64,000 bases of DNA, from contig NZ_CP024046.1 of NCBI RefSeq assembly GCF_003430825.1, positions 1 to 64,000 on the forward strand, written 5' to 3'. This DNA is from Natrarchaeobaculum sulfurireducens. Its GTDB lineage: Archaea; Halobacteriota; Halobacteria; Halobacteriales; Natrialbaceae. Made by a program: the position numbers and the translations under genes. Every line of letters starts with the position of its first letter. The first letter of the stretch is position 1. Below the pieces are notes generated by a model. It did not search any database and had not been told where the DNA came from. It worked only from the letters and a program-made list of their open reading frames with translations. Shown here piece by piece: positions 56,392 to 63,514 of this stretch.

Positions 56392-56903
56392 TTTTTTTCG
56401 ACTGTCTCTTTAAATTCGGCTTCTTCTTCGGGATCGGCTTCGTGATTGCGAGGCCGCGCTGTCCGCCAGGACAGCCCGGCCTCGTGCAAGAGATATCGCG
56501 CGTGGCTTTCGGTGTACTCAACGTCGAACTCTTCTTTGACGTAGTGAAGCAGAAGCTTTGGCGACCACGCTTGGTGCTCGTAGCCAAGTTCGGTCGGTGG
56601 CTGCTGGAGAGCTTCTTCCAACTGCTCGCGTTCGTCAGCGGTGAGTTTCGATGGTCCACCCGGTCGAGGGTCGTCGTAGGGTGCCTGCTCGATCGGTTCT
56701 TCCTCGAACCGATCGAGCCAGTTACGGATGGTTTTCTCGACAACCCCGTGACGTTCAGCCAGCGTCGCGATCTTGTCGCCCTGCTTGCGGCCGATCGCCG
56801 CAAGCACTCGCTCCCGTGGAATCTCTCCCTCTGTCTGCTCTCGAAGCTCGTGAAGCTCTTCTATAGAGATATCGTCCAGACGACCCATCACATCTCGTTG
56901 CAT
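56379..56903 (-). CDS. IS630 transposase DNA-binding part, 0 frame
   Basis: This 174-residue frame has helix-turn-helix segments (TLAERHGVVEKTIRNWLDRF and a second winged region WSPKLLLHYVKEEFDVEYTE) as at the N-terminus of IS630 transposases. It stops four codons after the A_AAA_AAC heptamer. Unshifted, it yields a DNA-binding protein without catalytic part, which could act as a repressor, a known use of such splits in IS elements. Confidence 0.8.
   Translation of the reverse strand: MQRDVMGRLDDISIEELHELREQTEGEIPRERVLAAIGRKQGDKIATLAERHGVVEKTIRNWLDRFEEEPIEQAPYDDPRPGGPSKLTADEREQLEEALQQPPTELGYEHQAWSPKLLLHYVKEEFDVEYTESHARYLLHEAGLSWRTARPRNHEADPEEEAEFKETVEKNGPN
56391..56397 (-). promoter_or_regulatory. 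Slippery heptamer for -1 frameshift
   Basis: On the coding strand, codons GAA AAA AAC give A_AAA_AAC in register with the zero frame. A -1 slip continues as CGG CCC GAA CTG into the catalytic frame. This is a canonical X_XXY_YYZ site. Confidence 0.75.
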
Positions 56904-57161
56904 TCAGACCGGTAAATCACTTTGGACATCACTATAGACGCTCCCGAATGGGCGGTCCGGGAATCATTTTGGCTGAGCAGAACGCAGTAAAGAGCATCTC
57001 ACGGTACAGATTCACAGGCTGAGAACGAAGCGTTAGAGCCGATTTCTGCTGCGTCTAAACAAGGTCCAGAGGATGTATTCAGCAATCTCGTCGTTTACTC
57101 ATCCCTGCTGGAATTTGTGAGGCCTAGATGGCTGACTGCGTATGTGTTGGAGACTGAACAG

Positions 57162-57887
57162 CTAGTGTTCATGAGTCCGCAGCACCCGTTTTCGCTCGCG
57201 GCGGTGCTGGAACAGATCGGCACAGGTCTTGAAAAAGATCAGAACGACGACCACGCCAAGCGGTTCTTGGGTGAGGTGGGCGGTGAGTCCCCCAATAAAG
57301 ACCACACCAAACAGCGCCACGAACCGGGCCGCCGGTTCGACCAGCAACGAGACAGGGCCGCGGCGTTCGTACTCTCGGTTGCCGAGATACTCGGCCCAGT
57401 ATGAATAGATGTGGGAGACAACGAGGCTAACGGCGATGAGAACCACGGTAAGTGGACTCGCAGGCTCGATCTCTAGAGCACCAACGAGCGGACCAGCCAC
57501 AAACAAACCCAGCAGGAGCCAAATGACTACGTACTGCTCAAGGAGCGCGCCCAGAATGTCTCCTTTCGGCTTGCCGATGTACGAACGAGGGGGCTCGCCG
57601 GCAATATTCCAAAACGCCCGAATGGACTCGGGGTCATCGGTTCCCTCTGCTCGGGAAATCTTTTGAACGTAGACACCCCCGACAACACCAGCCTCAAGCC
57701 AGTAGACTATCAGGAGTGCATGGACTTGCCAGTCGGACCACCAAATCACGGCCAGCGATGCGAGGTTTGCCAGGAGTACCCCGACGAACGACCACTCTGC
57801 TCGTTTCCACGACGGATGCACGCGTAATCGTGACAGTGGGTGGGAGTTAATTTTGTGGATTTGACTGACCACTACAGAGAACACCAT
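57162..57887 (-). CDS. DUF6498-like multi-pass membrane protein
   Basis: The 241-residue protein has about six membrane helices. It matches a haloarchaeal group I associate with DUF6498: LLIVYWLEAGVVGGVYVQKI in helix 2-3, a central loop, then a charged WAEYLGNREYERRG and a last helix LGVVVVLIFFKTCADLFQHR. The function is unknown. The start at 57887 gives MVFSVVVSQIHK. It lies between an IS630 element and the toxin-antitoxin cluster with no evident partner. Confidence 0.7.
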   Translation of the reverse strand: MVFSVVVSQIHKINSHPLSRLRVHPSWKRAEWSFVGVLLANLASLAVIWWSDWQVHALLIVYWLEAGVVGGVYVQKISRAEGTDDPESIRAFWNIAGEPPRSYIGKPKGDILGALLEQYVVIWLLLGLFVAGPLVGALEIEPASPLTVVLIAVSLVVSHIYSYWAEYLGNREYERRGPVSLLVEPAARFVALFGVVFIGGLTAHLTQEPLGVVVVLIFFKTCADLFQHRRERKRVLRTHEH

Positions 57888-57899
57888 AGCTCGAGATAT

Positions 57900-57926
57900 G
57901 CCACACTCGCGCTATGTATTCAGCAC
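57900..57926 (+). repeat. Dispersed short repeat, copy 3
   Basis: gccacactcgcgctatgtattcagcac matches the copies at 52657 and 55708; the tail tgtattcagca also occurs at 57074-57084. Confidence 0.5.
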
Positions 57927-58147
57927 GAATGTTGAAATTCATTATTAGTTAGAGATCTCCCAGAGCTGAATTTGCTTATTTGCTCACGCTGCCGCAGTGC
58001 GTCCTCGGTCGTGAGTCCGTGCTGGCGAGCAAACTCTTGAGCTAACACCCATGCACGATAGGAGCGGTCAGGATTAGCGTCCTCGAGTTTCCAACTATAG
58101 TCGACGAGCGCCTCAACGACGAGTAGGTCTTGCTGGGGTGTACGCAT
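57920..58147 (-). CDS. Small haloarchaeal protein of unknown function
   Basis: The 75-residue protein is helical: QDLLVVEALVDYSWKLEDAN, then SYRAWVLAQEFARQHGLTTE. The C-terminal ~15 residues read into the dispersed repeat and may be a late addition. The ATG at 58147 is preferred over a TTG one codon earlier. Similar short helical proteins occur near haloarchaeal toxin-antitoxin loci, but I cannot name a family. Confidence 0.5.
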   Translation of the reverse strand: MRTPQQDLLVVEALVDYSWKLEDANPDRSYRAWVLAQEFARQHGLTTEDALRQREQISKFSSGRSLTNNEFQHSC

Positions 58148-58281
58148 CAACCAGTTTGGTTACATAATCGTATAAAAACTCACGCAAGCACTCCATGTGA
58201 TCAACGTTCCACTTTGGAGCTAACCCTGACGTTCACTCGCGGACGTGGTTCAAGTCGGATCAGGTCAAGTGGGAGGGATTT

Positions 58282-58686
58282 TCACGGTGCCGCTGCACCG
58301 ACATTCCCGTTCGACCCTGCAAATGGGATGTCGATCTCGAGACCGTCGTAAGCCAGCGTTGGCTTCTTCGCCTGGCCCGATCCTCCGCCTTCGAACTCAA
58401 TGACGCCGATGTCTTCGAGTTCGGAAAGGTTCCGATGGACTTGCTTGTAATCTCGCTCAACTAATTCAGCAGCTTCGCGGATGCTGTCAGGCTGGTGTTC
58501 GGAAATCGCCTGCAGCAGTTCCAGATTTTTCGGGCTGAGCAGGCGACTGAGTTCTGCATACGATCCGAGGTTCAGTACCGGCTGGGCGTCGTCGAGATCT
58601 TCACCCTCTTGGGCAGCTTTGATACGGCTCCGCGTGCGCTGGTCGAGACGATCGCGTTCACCGACGGTGACTTTGAGCGTGGGCAT
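58282..58686 (-). CDS. Helix-turn-helix antitoxin/regulator
   Basis: The 134-residue protein has a MarR/ArsR-like winged helix in its second half (LLQAISEHQPDSIREAAELV, then KQVHRNLSELEDIGVIEFEG) and an N-terminal arm (LKVTVGERDRLDQRTRSRI). Such proteins pair with TumE-type (DUF6516) toxins in haloarchaea, with the toxin gene upstream and overlapping. That overlap remains here (58658-58686), but only the toxin's C-terminal end is left. Confidence 0.7.
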   Translation of the reverse strand: MPTLKVTVGERDRLDQRTRSRIKAAQEGEDLDDAQPVLNLGSYAELSRLLSPKNLELLQAISEHQPDSIREAAELVERDYKQVHRNLSELEDIGVIEFEGGGSGQAKKPTLAYDGLEIDIPFAGSNGNVGAAAP

Positions 58687-58849
58687 GGTGTGTTCCTCCT
58701 GGAGGCATCCTACCTGGCCAGTCCCACGAGATGGGCGACATCTCCTCGGTCTCGCGTATGAAACGGTCGTACAGCGTCAGCATCCCGGGGAAGTCGATAA
58801 TTTCGACACTATCTCGAATGTGGCATTCGTGACCTTTCGTACGTTCACT
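58658..58849 (-). pseudogene. TumE/DUF6516-type toxin, C-terminal fragment
   Basis: A minus-strand frame encodes GHECHIRDSVEIIDFPGMLT, then LYDRFIRETEEMSPISWDWP. H-x-x-H, then EIxFPG and LYxR, is the C-terminal pattern I associate with haloarchaeal TumE-like toxins. There is no start or N-terminal part: just upstream lies the stop of a RelE-type toxin. Its stop overlaps the antitoxin start by 29 bases, the usual arrangement. The toxin is thus decapitated while its antitoxin is kept. Confidence 0.55.
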
Positions 58850-59093
58850 GATAGACTGTGTCTCGAGTATCGAGTTCTAGGACGCGAAGTTCGTTTTGTT
58901 CGGTGACCCAATCGATAATTGCTCGTCGTTTCCCGATGCGGAGCGAGTATTCTTCTCGTCCTTTGAGCGGCTTGAGGTGCCGGCCCGGATTCTCCCCGGC
59001 CTCAGTCAATTTCGATCGAATTCGAGCCTCAATATCGTTTGGGAGTGATTGCAACTTCTTCTCCACATCAGGATGCAACAGCACTATCGCCAT
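58845..59093 (-). CDS. RelE/ParE-family toxin
   Basis: The 82-residue protein begins MAIVLLHPDVEKKLQSLPND, with basic strand KGREEYSLRIGKRRAIIDW and RVLELDTRDTVYQ at the end, the compact RelE/ParE fold (mRNA interferase or gyrase inhibitor). It lies 6 bases after the winged-helix protein gene on the same strand, as a toxin-antitoxin pair. Order antitoxin then toxin. Confidence 0.85.
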   Translation of the reverse strand: MAIVLLHPDVEKKLQSLPNDIEARIRSKLTEAGENPGRHLKPLKGREEYSLRIGKRRAIIDWVTEQNELRVLELDTRDTVYQ

Positions 59094-59099
59094 CCGTCG

Positions 59100-59420
59100 C
59101 TACAATTCCTCCCACTCGTCAGACTCTTTTCTCGAGTCAATAGTTTCAGCAGTGGTAGAATCTAATTCAGGGGCAACCTCTGCCCACCATCCGACAGCTC
59201 TCGCACCGAGCTTTTTGCGGCTGACGAGGCCTTTTTCGTCCATCTCTCCGAGCCGGTTACGGACACCTTCAGGGGTGATTTGTTTCCCAAACCGGCGAAG
59301 CCCCTCAGCAACTTCTGGTGCTGTAAGAACCGGGTCATCCTCGTAGTCAAACACTTTGAGGATTTCTTGTTCAGAGACCGATTCTTCAAATCGGCCCGCG
59401 TCATCGCGTCCTTGGCTCAT
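59100..59420 (-). CDS. Winged-helix partner/antitoxin of the RelE-type toxin
   Basis: The 106-residue protein (start ATG 59420, MSQGRDDAGRFEESV) has a winged helix: VLTAPEVAEGLRRFGKQITP, EGVRNRLGEMDEKGLVSRKK, then VGWWAEV. The tail is acidic and flexible, suitable for wrapping the toxin. Haloarchaeal RelE pairs with such winged-helix antitoxins rather than the bacterial RelB fold. Repression of its own operon is likely. Confidence 0.75.
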   Translation of the reverse strand: MSQGRDDAGRFEESVSEQEILKVFDYEDDPVLTAPEVAEGLRRFGKQITPEGVRNRLGEMDEKGLVSRKKLGARAVGWWAEVAPELDSTTAETIDSRKESDEWEEL

Positions 59421-59639
59421 AATCCGAGTAACGTGATGGGCACACATAACCATTTGGCTCGTGCAAACCGGGGTGGTGAAGTTGATGGATTTCTAGCGAA
59501 CAGTAGCGGGTGTACTGAAAGGCTATTCGTCACCTGTGGGGACAACTGCTATTGAGTGCCGACTTGTTTAATAAGTCGTCACTGTGCCCCCGAATTTGCC
59601 CGCTGAACCGGGGTGATCACACGTCGACCCATGCCGATT

Positions 59640-60020
59640 TGTGCAAGCTTGTTATAGGAGCCTACATGCCGTTGGGGTTGACGGTGAAAGAAGACGGGTA
59701 TAATGTCTGGACAACCGACCAGAAACTCGAGGGGCTGCGGCGAGCAGCGTCGAACTACTCATCCAACTCGGCGGGTACGTCGCCCTTCGCGCATTCGAGA
59801 TTTCACAGAATCACCTGAAGCATGTCAGACGCGCCGTTGACGAAGACCACTATCGCCTAAGTGTACCCTCTAGGGGAGAGACACAGCAACCGGGGCTGGA
59901 ACGCCTCGAGACGCCTCCACCCTGAAAGATGTCGAAGGTTACATTTATCGGTACCAGAACGCTAAACGCGCTCAGCGGAAAGTGAAATCCTGTTCGTCGC
60001 CACTGTTAGGACGGTTTTAT
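59640..60020 (+). pseudogene. Decayed tyrosine integrase
   Basis: Fragments in different frames match the catalytic start of a haloarchaeal tyrosine recombinase: KEDGYNVWTTDQKLEGLRRA (from 59685), then, after a frameshift near 59748, VELLIQLGGYVALRAFEISQ with the box-I Arg, then HYRLSVPSRGET, and further on DVEGYIYRYQNAKRAQ. Stops and shifts break it, and the catalytic C-terminus is absent. The rest of the 59421-60205 gap is AT-rich with no gene. Confidence 0.65.
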
Positions 60021-60173
60021 GGTACTCAAACATTGATGGAGTGGGCCTATCCCACCGTTCTGTATTACTACACTTATTAGATTGAAGTACATTCTTGATA
60101 TAATAAGTTATTTTGTTGTTAATTCATTATATATCTAGAAGAATCGTTCGCTTCTATGGACGAGTACGATAAT

Positions 60174-60180
60174 TATAAAT
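60174..60180 (+). promoter_or_regulatory. TATA box of the BASS transporter gene
   Basis: tataaat lies 26-32 bases before the ATG at 60206 in a strongly AT-rich stretch. Confidence 0.5.
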
Positions 60181-60205
60181 AAGTTGTTTTTGTTAATTGG
60201 ATTCT

Positions 60206-61189
60206 ATGGCACTGTTGGATGTCGTTCGACGAATAAGTGCACTCGTGAATAAGTTGTTTGTATTATGGGTCATATTGGCTGCAATATTGGCCTTCTCCCA
60301 GCCAGATAGCTTTGTGTGGCTTGGTGAATACATCTCGCTACTACTCGCAGTTGTAATGTTAGGAATGGGGCTTACCCTCACCATCACGGACTTCAGGCGA
60401 ATTGTCGAACGGCCACGTGATGTTGTTCTCGGCGCAACAGCTCAGTGGCTGATTATGCCCGTTTCTGCATATCTACTGGTCGTCGCCCTCTCTTTACCGG
60501 TAGAGATCGGAGTCGGTCTTATCCTTCTTGGTGCAGCACCTGGGGGAACGGCTTCGAACGTTTATACGTATTTAGCCAAGGGTGACGTCGCGCTTTCGGT
60601 AACCGTCACATCAGTAACGACGTTGATGGCTCCCATACTCATGCCAGCTTGGGTTATCCTCTTTGCAGGAGAGCAAATTCAGGTCACCTTCGGCGAAATG
60701 TTCCAAGAGATCGTTCTTATCGTTGTGATCCCGGTTCTTCTTGGTCTCACTCTCAGGTATCTCCTTGAGCGGTACTCCCCGACGACTGCGAAAGTCGGTC
60801 TCTCTGTATTCCCCGTTATCAGCGTCTTCGCAATCGTGGTTATCGTTGCTGCTGTTGTCGGCGGGAACGTTGAGAACCTCCTAACCGCAAGCGGAATCGT
60901 GATCGTGGCTGTCCTGCTTCATAATGTGCTCGGGCTCTCCGCTGGCTACGGAACCGGGGTTGTGACGAACATGGCCGAGGATCGATCTCGAGCATTGTCC
61001 TTCGAAGTCGGGATGCAAAACAGTGCGCTTTCTGTCGCGATTGCAGCGGCATTCTTTTCGCCGCTTGCATCGCTTGTTCCAGCGGTCGCAGTCGTGCTTC
61101 ACCAGCTTACTGGCCCTGTTCTGGCAACCTACTTCGCCAGTCAGGATGACGAGTCACTGTACGAAACGACAATCGAGTCTACAGAGTGA
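60206..61189 (+). CDS. BASS-family (bile acid:Na+ symporter-like) transporter
   Basis: The 327-residue protein has about ten membrane helices. Family signatures are LLAVVMLGMGLTLTITDFRR (crossover region), GLILLGAAPGGTASNVYTYL and, late, FEVGMQNSALSVAIAAAFF. Members move organic acids, pantoate, pyruvate or bile acids with Na+. The next gene, 253 bases on, is a GlcD-type 2-hydroxyacid dehydrogenase, so glycolate or lactate is a possible substrate. The ATG at 60206 fits the TATA box. Confidence 0.88.
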   Translation: MALLDVVRRISALVNKLFVLWVILAAILAFSQPDSFVWLGEYISLLLAVVMLGMGLTLTITDFRRIVERPRDVVLGATAQWLIMPVSAYLLVVALSLPVEIGVGLILLGAAPGGTASNVYTYLAKGDVALSVTVTSVTTLMAPILMPAWVILFAGEQIQVTFGEMFQEIVLIVVIPVLLGLTLRYLLERYSPTTAKVGLSVFPVISVFAIVVIVAAVVGGNVENLLTASGIVIVAVLLHNVLGLSAGYGTGVVTNMAEDRSRALSFEVGMQNSALSVAIAAAFFSPLASLVPAVAVVLHQLTGPVLATYFASQDDESLYETTIESTE

Positions 61190-61412
61190 CTTAGCAGGAG
61201 GCCAATCGTTCTGAGGGGAGCGATCGCCAGCAATCCATCCTGAACCGAATTGTTCAAAAATCATTACCCGAGGTGCAGAAAAGTTCGTATTCGCTATCCC
61301 TCGGGGCACTTGTTTCGTTTTGGATGGCGACATCTATCGTTCAATGTACCACCGCCCCGCTCGAGGGCACACCTCGGGATGTCCGCCCCGGTCGTCCCTC
61401 AAACCGTCTGCA

Positions 61413-61418
61413 TTTAAT
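61413..61418 (+). promoter_or_regulatory. TATA box of the GlcD-type gene
   Basis: tttaat lies 25-30 bases before the ATG at 61443, so the dehydrogenase has its own promoter. Confidence 0.5.
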
Positions 61419-61442
61419 ACCCAGACCCACACCTGAACACAT

Positions 61443-62858
61443 ATGCCGAGTGAACTCGAAGAGATCTGTTCACAGCTTTCTCCAGACCAGTATTCGTTTA
61501 TCGAGGCTGACCGCGACGAACGCGCGGTCGATTGGGGGACAGAGCTAGAAGAGGGGGTACAACCCGACGTCGTTATCTGGCCAGAGGACACCGACGACGT
61601 TTCCTCCGTTCTATCAGAAGCCAACGATCGTAGGATTCCAGTCACTCCGTATGCCGCTGGAACGAGTCTCGAGGGAAATCCCGTTCCAGTTGCTGGTGGT
61701 ATCAGCCTCGATCTAACACGGATGAACGATGTCTACGAGATTCGACCTGACGACTTACAGATCGACGTCGGCCCAGGCATCTATGGTGACGAGATCAACG
61801 AAGCACTGAAAAGTCACGGTCTCATGCTTCCGTCGCTTCCTTCTTCAGGAGCCATCTCGACTATCGGTGGAATGATCGCCAACGATGCCTCCGGAATGAA
61901 GACGGTCAAGTACGGAGAAGTTTCTGACTGGTTACTCGAAGCCGAAGCAGTTCTTCCTACCGGTGAAGTAGTGACGGCCGGAACGAAAGCTGTAAAGACG
62001 TCATCGGGATATAATCTGTTAGATTTGCTCATCGGGAGTGAGGGAACGCTTGCCATCATCACGAGACTGACCTTGCGGCTTGAAGGCAGGCCAGAGCAAG
62101 TCTGGGCTGGTCGTGCAACGTTCACGAACTTAGAAGATGCGTCGGCGGCTGTTTTCGATACCGTCCGGTCAGGTGTCGATGTAGCGAAAATAGAACTTAT
62201 TGACTCGATAAGTGCAGAAATCGCCAATGCAAGCTTAGATACTGATCTTCCGGACTCGCCGATGGTCTTTCTGGAGTTCCATGCCAACCATAGCATCGAG
62301 TCGGAAGTCGAGTTTTGCCAAACGGTGTTTGAATCACACAACGTCTCTACCTTCGAGATCGCTGAAAGCGACGAAGAGATGGCGGAGCTGTGGGAAGCCC
62401 GACGCGAGCTTGCTGAGGCCGTCGAACCGTTCGATCCAAATCTCTCGTCGCTCACTCCCGGTGACGTGACTGTCCCGATCAGCGCATTGCCGGACATCGT
62501 CCGTTTCATCAAAAATATTGGCGACGAACACGGGCTGTTGATCCCATGCTTCGGACACGCGGGAGACGGGAATATCCACTACTTCGTGATGGTCGATCCG
62601 GACGATCCTGAAACGGTTGAAACGGGCCAAGCGGTGTCGAAAGAGATCGTGGAATATGCTATTCAGTTAGGTGGAACTGCGACCGGTGAACACGGTGTCG
62701 GTGTGGGAAAACAAGCCCATCTCGTCACCGAGCATGGTGAGGTAGCGGTCGACCTCATGCAATCTATCAAAAAGAGCTTCGATCCAAACGGTATTCTTAA
62801 TCCCGGTAAAATCTTTCCTACTCACCGGTCTGACACCGATACGTCTTCACATCAGTGA
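61443..62858 (+). CDS. FAD-linked 2-hydroxyacid dehydrogenase (GlcD/D-lactate dehydrogenase type)
   Basis: The 471-residue flavoprotein oxidises D-lactate, glycolate or a related 2-hydroxyacid. The FAD-binding PCMH domain (about 38-215) has PYAAGTSLEGNPVP, SSGAISTIGGMIANDASGMK and GSEGTLAIITRLTLRL. The C-terminal oxidase domain has GHAGDGNIHYFVM and GEHGVGVGKQAHL. It lacks an Fe-S domain. Substrate choice is not readable. Its neighbour is a BASS-type transporter on the same strand. Confidence 0.9.
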   Translation: MPSELEEICSQLSPDQYSFIEADRDERAVDWGTELEEGVQPDVVIWPEDTDDVSSVLSEANDRRIPVTPYAAGTSLEGNPVPVAGGISLDLTRMNDVYEIRPDDLQIDVGPGIYGDEINEALKSHGLMLPSLPSSGAISTIGGMIANDASGMKTVKYGEVSDWLLEAEAVLPTGEVVTAGTKAVKTSSGYNLLDLLIGSEGTLAIITRLTLRLEGRPEQVWAGRATFTNLEDASAAVFDTVRSGVDVAKIELIDSISAEIANASLDTDLPDSPMVFLEFHANHSIESEVEFCQTVFESHNVSTFEIAESDEEMAELWEARRELAEAVEPFDPNLSSLTPGDVTVPISALPDIVRFIKNIGDEHGLLIPCFGHAGDGNIHYFVMVDPDDPETVETGQAVSKEIVEYAIQLGGTATGEHGVGVGKQAHLVTEHGEVAVDLMQSIKKSFDPNGILNPGKIFPTHRSDTDTSSHQ

Positions 62859-62919
62859 CAGTCAATCGCTGAATTCACCCGCTGGCCGGCGCACAAACGT
62901 TGGTAGCCGATGTAGCGTA

Positions 62920-63130
62920 TTGACACCTTCCTCCGCCTGAAGGTGGGAGGAATCGCACGGCGCCGCACCGTTGAGTTGGGAATTTCAGGTTTGCAGACTG
63001 TAAGCACCACTCCGTTCGAATCGGTGTGATGCGGATCGATGGGCAGCCTCCTGGGAGTGCCAACCTCCCGGTACTCCTATCCTCGGTTGGGTTCGGCCCT
63101 CGTGGTTGTTTATGCCTGGAGAGGGTTGAG
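62920..63130 (+). mobile_element. Relic of a TnpB element right end
   Basis: ttgacaccttcctccgcctg begins a degenerate copy of the 40903 element end. The match to 40933-40980 is good (aatc.cacgg..ccgcaccg.tgagttggga). After that only weak similarity to the tnpB 3' end remains. The rest of 62859-63514 has no supported gene. Confidence 0.6.
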
Positions 63131-63514
63131 TTACCGTCAACGGACTTGGAGTTACTTGCGTCAGCTCGCTCGCCCGGTGCTTGTTGTTTGATTTCCGCGT
63201 CGGGGCACACCCTGTTTCCAGCGTGGGTGGACACTCGAACCGCCACCTGTCGGGCGCTCGGCTACACTGGGGTCGTAACCAGTGTGCCAACACATAGACG
63301 ACTGTCCTTGTGTAGCAAAAGCGTTCGAGAATTACCGCCGTGACGGCGCCTATCCACGTCGTGAACGGCGCGGTATTGTGCCTGTTCAACTTCTAGGCAC
63401 ATGCGGCCGCCGAAGCCATTGATGAGTTCGGCACTAAGGATGTGGTGGAGGCGTTCGACAGAAGCGTGCTAACACAGAACATATAGGCTTGAACATTGAC
63501 AGATCACATATGGT

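Larger units (their letters stand above)
55802..56934 (-). mobile_element. IS630-family element, complete
   Basis: Ends carry the inverted repeat tatagtgatg (left, from 55800) and catcactata (right, to 56936), with a TA dinucleotide at each side, the IS630/Tc1 target duplication. It contains two overlapping frames that together encode one transposase. Confidence 0.7.

Noticed and set aside
56354-56803. 149-codon frame overlapping the IS630 helix-turn-helix gene
   Set aside because: It is a shadow in the remaining minus-strand frame with no similarity to transposase motifs.
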